Source: Zooshikella harenae
Lineage (GTDB): Bacteria > Pseudomonadota > Gammaproteobacteria > Pseudomonadales > Zooshikellaceae
Direction: 5' to 3'
DNA: 64,000 bases
Assembly: GCF_018837975.1 (NCBI RefSeq)
Contig: NZ_JAGSOY010000014.1
Location: forward strand, 1-64,000
In this document: piece after piece, positions 33,678 through 41,620 of the stretch
Layout of the letters: each line of letters opens with the position of its first letter
Numbering within the stretch: position 1 is the stretch's first letter
The notes under the pieces: generated by a model
Database searches by the model: none
What the model was told of the DNA's origin: nothing
The model's input: the letters and a program-made list of their open reading frames with translations, nothing else
Program-made: the position numbers and the translations under genes

Positions 33678-35345
33678 TTAACGTTGTTTTGTTTTATAGT
33701 GTGGGTGTTCCCAAACAGGTACGGGAGAGGTTGGGAGAAGGGGGGCTCCTTTTATATGATCTGCACATTTTTCGGCTAGCATGATGGTAGGCGCATTAAG
33801 ATTGCCACTGACTATACTGGGCATAATTGATGCGTCAACGACTCGTAGCCCTTCAATCCCATAGACGCGAGCTTCAGAGTCCACTACAGACAGTGGATCA
33901 TTTTCATGACCCATTTTACAGGTACAGGAAGGATGATAGGCACTATCCGCATACTGCCGTATAAATTCATCTATTTCGTCATCGCTTTGAGTTGCGGGTC
34001 CTGGTCGTAACTCTGCGCCGCGAAACTCGTCAAAAGCCGTTTGTTGGAATATTTCCCGAGTTAATTTTACGGCCTGGCGCATTTCCCATCGGTCACGTTC
34101 TGTACTTAGATAGTTAGGTTGAAGAACTGGATGCTCAAAAGGATCAGCAGACTTTAATGTTAGATGACCTGTACTGGTTGCTCGCATGGGACCCACATGG
34201 GCTTGAAATGCATGACATTCAGGATCTTTACGGCCATGGTCAATGACTTGCGAAGGCAAAAAGTGGAATTGTAAATCGGGATGGCGAACACCTGCTTCAG
34301 TACGAATAAATCCACCGACTTCAAGGTGGGCGGTTCGGCAGGGACCCCAGTCATGGTTAGCAAACCATTTTACGCCAGCAACAGTTTTGCCTGGTTGGGA
34401 GGTGTATTTATAAAGCGTAACAGGTTGTTTGCAGGCATGTTGTATATAAAGTTCAAGGTGGTCTTGTAAATTTTGACCTACGCCTTGGCGGTCTTCAACA
34501 ACCTCAATACCTAGTTGGCGAAGTGTGGTCGCTGGGCCGATTCCAGAAAGCATCAGTAGCTGTGGTGAATTAATGGCGCCGGCACTTAAAATGACTTCGC
34601 TATTAGCCTTAACTTTTATTGTTTTACCTTTTTGTATGTACTCAACCCCAACGGCTTTTTTACCTGAAAATAAAATACGCGTTGTCATCGCACCTGTTTC
34701 GGCAGATAAATTTGGGCGTTCCAAGGCGGGGCGAAGATAAGCTTGGGCAGTACTCCAGCGCTTACCATCTTTTATGGTCATATCCATAAGGCCAACCCCT
34801 TCCTGCTGAAAACCATTCATATCTTCAGTAAAAGGATAGCCTGCTTGTTGTCCTGCTTTAATAAAGGCATTGAACAACGGGTTTGGTTCATTGCCTGTGT
34901 GAACATTTAATGGACCATTATTTCCTCGGTAATCATCGCTCCCTTTTTCTCGGCTTTCTGCCTTGCGAAAATAGGGGAGTACATCAAAGTAAGACCAGCC
35001 TGTTGCACCTTCTTGTTCCCAGCGATCGTAGTCAAAAGCATGTCCACGAATATAGACCATTGCATTTAATGCAGAACCTCCTCCCCACACTTTACCGCGA
35101 GGCCAGTATAACTTGCGGTTATTCATGAAGGTTTGTGGTTCTGTATGATAATACCAGTTATATTTTTCATCATTGAGATTGTAGGTGAGTGCAGCAGGCA
35201 TATGGATTTTCCAGGTATCATCTTTTCGGCCTGCTTCTAGCACAAGAACACGACAGTTTTCGTCTTCAGATAACCGGTTTGCGAGAACACAACCCGCAGA
35301 GCCAGTACCAACAATGATATAATCTACTTCTTGATCAAAATGCAT
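33678..35345 (-). CDS. betA: Choline dehydrogenase
   Basis: Membrane-associated FAD enzyme oxidising choline to betaine aldehyde, 555 aa, usual length. GMC oxidoreductase motifs: YIIVGTGSAGCVLANRLS (FAD-binding GxGxxG), RGKVWGGGSALNAMVYIRG, ILSAGAINSPQLLMLSGIG (signature 2), and YHPSCTCKMG with the catalytic His; NAPTIMLAEKCADHI closes the FAD domain. It lies 90 bp after betB and before choXWV, so choline uptake and its two-step oxidation to glycine betaine are encoded in one series. Confidence 0.95.
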   Translation of the reverse strand: MHFDQEVDYIIVGTGSAGCVLANRLSEDENCRVLVLEAGRKDDTWKIHMPAALTYNLNDEKYNWYYHTEPQTFMNNRKLYWPRGKVWGGGSALNAMVYIRGHAFDYDRWEQEGATGWSYFDVLPYFRKAESREKGSDDYRGNNGPLNVHTGNEPNPLFNAFIKAGQQAGYPFTEDMNGFQQEGVGLMDMTIKDGKRWSTAQAYLRPALERPNLSAETGAMTTRILFSGKKAVGVEYIQKGKTIKVKANSEVILSAGAINSPQLLMLSGIGPATTLRQLGIEVVEDRQGVGQNLQDHLELYIQHACKQPVTLYKYTSQPGKTVAGVKWFANHDWGPCRTAHLEVGGFIRTEAGVRHPDLQFHFLPSQVIDHGRKDPECHAFQAHVGPMRATSTGHLTLKSADPFEHPVLQPNYLSTERDRWEMRQAVKLTREIFQQTAFDEFRGAELRPGPATQSDDEIDEFIRQYADSAYHPSCTCKMGHENDPLSVVDSEARVYGIEGLRVVDASIMPSIVSGNLNAPTIMLAEKCADHIKGAPLLPTSPVPVWEHPHYKTKQR

Positions 35346-35399
35346 GGTAATTTGTTTCCTTTACACGTTGTACGCCAGTCATTAAGGAGCTCACTTAAT

Positions 35400-35419
35400 A
35401 TACCCTTCGTTTTGGGTAT
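35400..35419. repeat. Minimal family-B-like palindrome between betB and betA
   Basis: ATACCC (35400-35405), eight bases, GGGTAT (35414-35419). The arms match the terminal bases of family B repeats (TATACCC with CGTT following). It is in the 90-bp betB-betA spacer and could form a small hairpin in the operon mRNA. Confidence 0.4.
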
Positions 35420-35435
35420 GTTTTGTGCCATTGAG

Positions 35436-36902
35436 CTAAAAGGGGGATTCCATTGGTGTCATGCCAACATAAACGGCTTTTAACTGGGTATAGTGTTCAA
35501 GGGTTGCAGTGCCATTTTCACGGCCAATACCAGACTGCTTATAGCCACCAACAGGCATTTCGGCGGGTGAGGCTCCATATTGATTAATCCAGCAAATGCC
35601 TGCTTGAAGTTGCTGGATAACTCGGTGAGCCCGTTGAATATTCTGGGTGAAAACGCCCGCTGCAAGCCCATAATGAGTTTGGTTAGCCCGTTGAATCACT
35701 TCTTTTTCATCTTTAAACGTAAGAATACTCATCACTGGACCAAATATTTCATCTTGCACAATACTCATGTCATCTGTGCATTCAGTAAAAACTGTCGGTG
35801 AGACAAAAAAGCCTTGCTCATTACCTTCAGGGTGTACGCGGTGACCACCAATAATAGATTTGGCTCCTTGTTGTTTAGCTTGATCGATGTAGCCTAAAAC
35901 TTTATCCATGTGGTTTGCGGAAATAAGCGCACCCATATTGGTCGTGGGGTTTAGAGGGTCGCCTATTTGAATATTGTTGTTGATGCGAGCCAGTAATTTT
36001 TCTATAAAGGCATCAACAATGCTTTCATGGACAAATACCCGTGTGCCATTGGTACAAACTTCACCTTGTGTATAAAAATTGCCAACCATCGCACCGCTTA
36101 CTGCATTATCTAAGTCGGCATCACGAAATATAATAAGTGGTGATTTTCCACCGAGTTCCATAGTGACTGATTTTAACGATGAAGCGGCATCAGCCATGAC
36201 TGTTTTGCCAGTATTTACTTCTCCAGTAAACGATATTTTGGCGATGGCTGGGTGTTGAGTAAGCATTTGGCCAACACGATAATCGCCTTGCACCACATTA
36301 AACACACCTGCTGGCAAACCTGCTTCGATAAATATTTCTGCCAGTTTTAGTGCGCCTAATGGCGTTTCTTCAGAGGGCTTAAAAATCATGCTATTACCAC
36401 ATGCCAATGCCGGTCCCGCTTTCCAACAGGCGATCTGTAAAGGATAATTCCATGCGCCAATACCTGCACAGATACCTAAAGGTTCACGACGTGTGTAGTA
36501 AAAATCGCTTCCTATGGATTGTTGTTGGCCTGTTAAAGCGGAAGATGCCAGTCCAGCATAATATTCAATACTGTCTGCACCCGTTTGAATATCAACGGTA
36601 CTGGCTTCCTGCCAGGGCTTACCTGTATCAATAACTTCAATTTTAGCAAGTTCGTCATTATGTGCACGCAATAATTGAGCAGTTTTAATTAAAATTCGAC
36701 TACGCTCCATTCCAGACAGAGCAGACCACTGAAGAAAGCCTTCTTCCGCAGATTGGACTGCCGCAGTCATCAGCGTGTTATCAGCTTGTTCAACGTTATA
36801 AATTACATTGCCCGTTGCGGGGTTTACTACAGAAAAGGTTTCACCTGTCGTATTGGATACATAATCGCCATTAATAAAAGAGCGATACAAAGGCAAGCTC
36901 AT
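35436..36902 (-). CDS. betB: Betaine aldehyde dehydrogenase
   Basis: NAD(P)-dependent aldehyde dehydrogenase converting betaine aldehyde to glycine betaine, 488 aa. Motifs: [34 protein letters not shown] (cofactor binding), the Glu motif [14 protein letters not shown], the catalytic Cys in [13 protein letters not shown], and [12 protein letters not shown]. First gene of the betB-betA-choX-choW-choV unit. The betI repressor that usually heads such operons is not found: the upstream 1.26 kb has no gene. Regulation must therefore come from elsewhere. Confidence 0.95.
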   Translation of the reverse strand: MSLPLYRSFINGDYVSNTTGETFSVVNPATGNVIYNVEQADNTLMTAAVQSAEEGFLQWSALSGMERSRILIKTAQLLRAHNDELAKIEVIDTGKPWQEASTVDIQTGADSIEYYAGLASSALTGQQQSIGSDFYYTRREPLGICAGIGAWNYPLQIACWKAGPALACGNSMIFKPSEETPLGALKLAEIFIEAGLPAGVFNVVQGDYRVGQMLTQHPAIAKISFTGEVNTGKTVMADAASSLKSVTMELGGKSPLIIFRDADLDNAVSGAMVGNFYTQGEVCTNGTRVFVHESIVDAFIEKLLARINNNIQIGDPLNPTTNMGALISANHMDKVLGYIDQAKQQGAKSIIGGHRVHPEGNEQGFFVSPTVFTECTDDMSIVQDEIFGPVMSILTFKDEKEVIQRANQTHYGLAAGVFTQNIQRAHRVIQQLQAGICWINQYGASPAEMPVGGYKQSGIGRENGTATLEHYTQLKAVYVGMTPMESPF

Positions 36903-37163
36903 AAATGTTCAACCTTTAATAATTACAAAAAAATCTTTATAGTCGAGTTGTCATTATTTTATTTATTGATATATGACAGCAAAGCTATATTAAAAAAATC
37001 GTATGCTGGTGATTCATTTATACAAGTGATATACGATACACCATTAATTGTGTTTGCATCTTTAATTATGCATAGCAAGAAACTATACCAATACATTGTT
37101 TGGTATTAATAAGCATCCATTTAACCCACTATTGGCTGTTTTGCTGTAGCATCCATTGAATTT

Positions 37164-37233
37164 TATCCCCATAACGAAGGGTTTTTATACTCCTTGTGTC
37201 CTAAGGGTATAAAAATGATTCGTTATGGGTATA
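37164..37233. repeat. Palindromic family B element (70 bp)
   Basis: CCCATAACGAA (37168-37178) pairs with TTCGTTATGGG (37219-37229), and TTTTTATAC (37182-37190) with GTATAAAAA (37207-37215), giving an almost continuous 23-bp hairpin. Both ends are family B termini; the unique middle of the larger copies is absent. It lies about 260 bp upstream of betB. Confidence 0.75.
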
Positions 37234-37638
37234 GCCGTAGCCTGAACTCTAAGCCTATCAGGTTAAAACTGTTGTAATATGCTTTGTTAATGTAAAGCTG
37301 TTATTTGAACTGTTTAGCCTATTACAAAAGCTTTATCTGTATAAAAAACAGCACTTCGTGACCTTTAACTCTCTAGACCTTTTATGTAATGAAATTTATC
37401 ATGTTTATTGTAAATATATAAAAAACGACTAAATTAATAGTTTTTTTCAGCTGAGCTGCTGGCTAATATCCCGAGCGATTTTCAGACATAATTTTTCTAG
37501 ACGCAGTTTTATATAGAGGTGCCCTAGGTTTCATTAGTTGGCACTGAGATGGAATAGGCCCCCTTTGACTATGCTTGCAAATAATGACACAGGCCTTAGC
37601 GTATACCATTTTTTATTAAATTAGATTAATACGCTTAA

Positions 37639-37662
37639 ATTTATTCTTTATAAAGAATAAAT
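37639..37662. repeat. Perfect 24-bp palindrome
   Basis: ATTTATTCTTTA is followed immediately by its exact reverse complement TAAAGAATAAAT with no spacer. This could be a dimeric-regulator operator; no adjacent gene start makes the target obvious. Confidence 0.5.
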
Positions 37663-37845
37663 CTACACTCTGGGAGTACAAAGCGCAGTTTTTTACATTT
37701 CTTGCGCATGAGTGCTGCCTGTATTTTTTTAAATCAGCGAGCTTTGCACGATTAAAAATATGCTATTGACTAAATAGTTAATTTCAGTGTGATGCTACAG
37801 TTAAAAAGCAAAAATGTGCAATTTAAGGTGTAACACTACACGATA

Positions 37846-37872
37846 GCATAAATTTTTTTCATAAATTTATGC
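37846..37872. repeat. AT-rich hairpin in the betB upstream gap
   Basis: GCATAAATTT (37846-37855) and AAATTTATGC (37863-37872) are perfect 10-bp arms with a seven-base loop of mostly T. It may mark the end of an unannotated transcript. Confidence 0.4.
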
Positions 37873-38166
37873 TTAAAAGCACAGTAGATCTGCAAATAAC
37901 TACCAAAACTATCTAGTCGCGTTGAGTGCTATGTTGTTAAAGGTTTATTTATACAATAATAAAAAGACTGGCTTCCTCTCTCATTTTCACGTGTTTAAAG
38001 TCATGCTCATTTAAAATAATTTAGTTAATCATAAGATTCTCTTTTTATACTATTGTTTTGAAATCTAAATTTCAACCCTGAAATAAAAATATAACAAACC
38101 AGTCATATTCGTTATGACACGGTTGACTGGTTGTGAGGAAGGGATTTGAGATACTTAGAGCTGTAA

Positions 38167-38787
38167 TTAACTAGCAGTTGGTGCTAATGTTGAAGCGGTA
38201 GAATCTTTTGAGCCTAAAGGACTCATTTCTTCTGCGGTAAGTGGGCGGATGATGCGACAAGGATTGCCAGCAGCTAATACACCTTCTGGAATTGAGTGAG
38301 TTACTACGGCTCCTGCCCCAATGACAGAACCTTTGCCAATTTTTACCCCAGGGCACACAATCACACCGCCACCCAGCCAGACATCGTCTTCTATCACAAT
38401 GGGTTTGCCATAAACTGCCCACTTGCGGCGTTGGCTTGTACTCAAGGGGTGATTTGCAGTATACAGTTGTACGTTGGGGGCAATGAGTACATTATTGCCA
38501 ATTATCACGGATGAAACATCTAGTATTGTCACTTGAAAGTTAATGAAGGTATTTTGACCAATAATGATGTTACTGCCAAACTCGCAGATAAAGGGCGACA
38601 TGATTAGGCTTGACTCATCAAATGCCGCAAAGAGCTGCTGACATATTTTTGTTCTTTGTTCTGCGTCGCTAATGGGGGCTTGGTTAAGCTGTGTTAGATA
38701 AAATTGGCCTTGATTTCGAAGTATTGCAATGCTTTGATCTTTTCCATCAAAAACTTCTCCTGCGAGCATTTTCTCTAATTCACACAT
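38167..38787 (-). CDS. Maltose/galactoside O-acetyltransferase-type hexapeptide protein
   Basis: Acetyl-CoA-dependent sugar O-acetyltransferase of the LacA/Maa group, 206 aa. The N-terminal helical cap (EKMLAGEVFDGKDQS) is followed by a left-handed beta-helix with hexapeptide rungs: IIIGQNTFINFQVTILD, IGNNVLIAPNVQLYTANHPL with the catalytic His, IEDDVWLGGGVIVCPGVKIG, VIGAGAVVTHSIPEGVLAAGNP. The C-terminus has a Ser/Thr/Ala-rich extension. Start ATG 38787 is preferred to TTG 38802 because GGAA lies upstream. Transcribed divergently from the LysR-type gene. Confidence 0.85.
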   Translation of the reverse strand: MCELEKMLAGEVFDGKDQSIAILRNQGQFYLTQLNQAPISDAEQRTKICQQLFAAFDESSLIMSPFICEFGSNIIIGQNTFINFQVTILDVSSVIIGNNVLIAPNVQLYTANHPLSTSQRRKWAVYGKPIVIEDDVWLGGGVIVCPGVKIGKGSVIGAGAVVTHSIPEGVLAAGNPCRIIRPLTAEEMSPLGSKDSTASTLAPTAS

Positions 38788-38955
38788 CGATTTACGTTCC
38801 AAAAAGCTTTAGGCTTGGCTCGTTTTGCTCTTTAGGATACCTATGCCTTTGCTTTCGATTTTTCTGGAGCCAATGTACATCAACGAATCAAAGGTAAACA
38901 GCAAGTATCCTGAAGCATTGCTATGTGTCTTCTATTGAAATTAGAAAACAGGTTG

Positions 38956-38984
38956 TTGACAAATGAAAAGTCAAACTTTATAGA
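38956..38984 (+). promoter_or_regulatory. Sigma-70 promoter of the LysR gene
   Basis: TTGACA (38956-38961), 17 bases, TATAGA (38979-38984). A near-consensus promoter reading towards 39079, in the spacer shared with the divergent acetyltransferase gene. Confidence 0.65.
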
Positions 38985-39078
38985 TAAATAGAGCTAATCT
39001 ATCGTTAAGAAAAAAGTAAATATAATGAATGAATATTTCACTGGAACCCTTTGAAATGAAGTTTATTGAAGTAATGGG

Positions 39079-40017
39079 ATGGTTGGTATGCATAATCCTG
39101 CATTATTAGATTTATTGCATACATTTAAAATGGCGGCACAGTTTATGAGTTTCACCAAAGCCGGTGAAGCATTGCATATGACACAAGCGGCAGTAAGCCA
39201 TCGAATTAAACGGCTTGAGGAGGAATTGGGGTTCAAGTTGTTTATTCGGCTGACCAGAAAGCTAAAACTCACAAAAGAGGGGCAGCAGCTACTGGTTACT
39301 CTTACAGATTCATTACTCCGTATTGAAGAAGAGATAGAAGATATTCGTCGTAATGACTTACGGGGACTGCTTTATATTGGTATATCACCCACGTTTGCTC
39401 AGTTATGGGTGATGCCTAGATTGGCACGCTTTCAACAGGCATACCCTGCGCTGAGTTTAAGGCTCAGGATCAAAGCGAGTGCTTTAGACTTTCGCTATGA
39501 GCCTGTTGATTTGGGTATTTATTATGGGCGAAGTGATTATCGTGGCGTGGTCGTGGATACCTTACTCAGTGAACAACTTGTGCCTGTTTGTACGCCAGAG
39601 TATGCTGAACGACACCAGCTTTATGATGATCCTGAACGATTAACTCAGTGCTTATTGTTGCATTGTTCAGAGTGTCTTGATCATGCTGATCCCCGGGCAG
39701 AATGGCTGCAGTGGCAACAGGCCGTGGGAATAGAGCCTAGCAAACGTTGCACAGAGTACTTTTTTAATCACTATCATTTGACGTTGCAAGCAACGTTACA
39801 GCATATGGGGATTGCAATGGGGCGATTACACCTTGTTGCGGATTATTTAGCCTCAGGTACGCTGGTGACGCCTATACCACAGCAGGTGCCTGCTGGGTTG
39901 GATTACACATTGATTTATCCGCGTGAGCATGGTGCAAGGCCTCGCTACCAAACCTTTATACGCTGGCTTCATGATGAAATTACCCAGCATAGCCTTCCCT
40001 CTGGACTTGAACTCTAA
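39079..40017 (+). CDS. LysR-family transcriptional regulator (GcvA/DsdC-like)
   Basis: A 312-aa DNA-binding regulator. The winged helix-turn-helix is FTKAGEALHMTQAAVSHRIKRLEEELGFKLFIRLTRKLKLT (about residues 25-65), followed by the linker helix and a PBP2-like effector domain (LLYIGISPTFAQLWVMPRL, DLGIYYGRSDYRG, LVPVCTPEYAERH, MGIAMGRLHLVADYLASG). The pattern of this domain is closest to the GcvA/DsdC branch, which control amino-acid genes. The target is unknown; the divergent acetyltransferase gene is the nearest candidate. ATG 39088 is an alternative start. Confidence 0.85.
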   Translation: MVGMHNPALLDLLHTFKMAAQFMSFTKAGEALHMTQAAVSHRIKRLEEELGFKLFIRLTRKLKLTKEGQQLLVTLTDSLLRIEEEIEDIRRNDLRGLLYIGISPTFAQLWVMPRLARFQQAYPALSLRLRIKASALDFRYEPVDLGIYYGRSDYRGVVVDTLLSEQLVPVCTPEYAERHQLYDDPERLTQCLLLHCSECLDHADPRAEWLQWQQAVGIEPSKRCTEYFFNHYHLTLQATLQHMGIAMGRLHLVADYLASGTLVTPIPQQVPAGLDYTLIYPREHGARPRYQTFIRWLHDEITQHSLPSGLEL

Positions 40018-40141
40018 ACGTTAAAAACATCAACATTTGGTTCACGAAGTCGCTTTTATCTGCTTGTGAGGGGCAGTCTGGCGCATTATTGTATAGCGCT
40101 CAAGATAATTCAGTTGTTGCTTATGTCGTTAGGATGTCACT

Positions 40142-40816
40142 ATGCTTCGTGTATTTGCCACTTTGTTGCTCATCACCGGGACAGGCTTATTATCAGGTTG
40201 TTTTTGGATGACAGGGGAGTTTAGGGCTTTTCATGATGTTTGTGAGGTCCAGTATTGTGAATTAGTGGCAGCGCAAGTTGAACAGCATGAAAGCAGCCAA
40301 ATAGGTGTTAACGAATCTTTTGTTAGCAAAGCGCAATTAAGTGAAATAGCAACAAGTGATGATGTTCAGGTAAGCAGTAAAACGGTTAATTTTGGTACAG
40401 CAGAATTTGCTTTTCAATTACCAGCGATGCCTCAAGGAATGCGTTCAGCCAGCGATAGTATGGCCGTCATTAAATACACTGACTATTATGTGGCCTACTA
40501 TATATTCGATCTTTATCAAGCGCATGATTTACTGGATATTGTTTTTACAACGCCTGCCAGTCGTTTACAGGGAATTATGCCCTATACTAAACGCCAACTA
40601 AGAAAAGGCTATAGTCTGAAAGGGCTATTTACTGAGCCTGTAAAATTATCACGCATAGCATGGGATGATTGGTTGGTCTTTGTAGCAGAAGGAGAGACAT
40701 CTTGTTGGTTATTTATTGCCAATGAAGATGTTGAAAATAAAATGTTAGTGATCCGTGGTAAAAATATGCCTAGCTCAGTTCAAACCTTGGTGATGAATAC
40801 ACTTCAACTGGATTAA
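40142..40816 (+). CDS. Hypothetical lipoprotein, 224 aa
   Basis: Signal peptide with lipobox LLSGC (Cys about residue 20), AGGA upstream of the ATG, then about 200 residues with alternating beta-type segments (VIKYTDYYVAYYIFDLYQ, DDWLVFVAEGETSCWLFIAN). I recognise no family. Likely anchored in the outer or inner membrane facing the periplasm. A family B repeat begins 12 bp after the stop codon. Confidence 0.6.
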   Translation: MLRVFATLLLITGTGLLSGCFWMTGEFRAFHDVCEVQYCELVAAQVEQHESSQIGVNESFVSKAQLSEIATSDDVQVSSKTVNFGTAEFAFQLPAMPQGMRSASDSMAVIKYTDYYVAYYIFDLYQAHDLLDIVFTTPASRLQGIMPYTKRQLRKGYSLKGLFTEPVKLSRIAWDDWLVFVAEGETSCWLFIANEDVENKMLVIRGKNMPSSVQTLVMNTLQLD

Positions 40817-40828
40817 TGAGCCTTATTC

Positions 40829-41002
40829 TATACCCATAACGAAGGGTTTTTAGGGGAGGCCGTCAAGCGATGAAGCCCCGGAGCTTATATTAATAAGTGA
40901 CTGGGGTGGCAGTTAAATGCTCCTGCATAAACTGCATTCCCACCATCCTTGGTGGTCAAGAGCGCTGACAACAAACCCTAAAAATGATTCGTGAAGGGTA
41001 TA
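40829..41002 (+). repeat. Dispersed repeat family B, full copy 1 (174 bp)
   Basis: Bounded by imperfect terminal inverted repeats (TATACCCATAACGAAGGG at the left, the reverse complement of TATACCCTTCACGAATCATT at the right). It is nearly identical to 44173-44347 from end to end, differing at only a few positions and one base in length. An internal stem ATCCTTGG/CCACCATC-like region is visible. No coding capacity; size and structure fit a MITE. Confidence 0.9.
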
Positions 41003-41061
41003 CGTGATCAACACATTTATGGAAGGCTTAATGAGTCAATGGAAAATAATATGGTATTTTT

Positions 41062-41463
41062 ATGAATAAGCCTGACTTTACAATACATCATGTCGCATTA
41101 ACTTGCCAAAATTTTAGTGTAATGTCTGACTTTTACGAAGCTTTAGGCTTTATAGAACAGCGTCGTTATTCAGATGATCAATGTTCAATAATACATATGT
41201 TGTTGGGTAATTTTTGCCTTGAACTTTTTACTTTTACCGAAAATGCAACACCATTACAAGAGTCCAAACCATTAGCACAACATCTTAAACAATCTGGATG
41301 GCAACATATTGCCTTAAAGGTAAGTGATTTAACTGCTGCTAGAAAGTGGTTTATCGATAAACTTGAGTTAAGACCTTCAGCAATTCAACAGGGAAGAACA
41401 GGAATTCAGTATTTTTTTATTCAGGATCCTGAGGGGAATTATGTTGAGGTTGTGCAGCTTTAG
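41062..41463 (+). CDS. VOC-family (glyoxalase/dioxygenase fold) protein
   Basis: A 133-aa protein of the vicinal-oxygen-chelate superfamily with two beta-alpha-beta-beta-beta modules. The four likely metal ligands are visible: His in IHHVALTCQN, Glu in CLELFTF, His in WQHIALKVSDL, and Glu in NYVEVVQL. The order resembles lactoylglutathione lyase-like and fosfomycin-type proteins, but the substrate is not deducible. Monocistronic between two repeat/terminator regions. Confidence 0.8.
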   Translation: MNKPDFTIHHVALTCQNFSVMSDFYEALGFIEQRRYSDDQCSIIHMLLGNFCLELFTFTENATPLQESKPLAQHLKQSGWQHIALKVSDLTAARKWFIDKLELRPSAIQQGRTGIQYFFIQDPEGNYVEVVQL

Positions 41464-41549
41464 TATGCGGTGTTGTTGCATTTCACTGTACTTTTTTTGA
41501 AACGGATTTTTTAAAAGTCTCTTTTCCTAAAGTCTGTAATATTGAATAG

Positions 41550-41594
41550 AAAAACTCAACCAATATATACATTAAATAGTATAAATTGGTTGAG
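41550..41594 (-). terminator. Intrinsic terminator of the cytolysin gene (minus strand)
   Basis: CTCAACCAAT (41555-41564) and ATTGGTTGAG (41585-41594) form a perfect 10-bp stem. Read on the minus strand the hairpin is followed at once by TTTTTC. It lies 27 bp beyond the cytolysin stop codon. Confidence 0.7.
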
Positions 41595-41620
41595 GTATAA
41601 CAGCTACAGCGAGTTTATTG

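Larger units (their letters stand above)
36903..38166. other. 1.26-kb gene-free region upstream of betB
   Basis: I see no credible gene on either strand; frames are short and full of stops. The segment contains the bet promoter near 36910-37100, the family-B palindrome at 37164-37233, a perfect palindrome at 37639-37662 and a hairpin at 37846-37872. Base composition is more AT-rich than the flanking genes. In many relatives betI occupies this place; it may have been lost here. Confidence 0.45.

Noticed and set aside
35436..36902. GEVCTNGTR instead of GQVCTNGTR in betB as a sign of inactivity
   Set aside because: The catalytic Cys and Glu motifs are intact; the Gln-to-Glu change alone does not argue for loss of function.
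36753..37109. 118-codon plus-strand frame running out of betB
   Set aside because: Two thirds of it are antisense to betB and the rest is AT-rich promoter DNA; composition and lack of a start signal argue against a gene.
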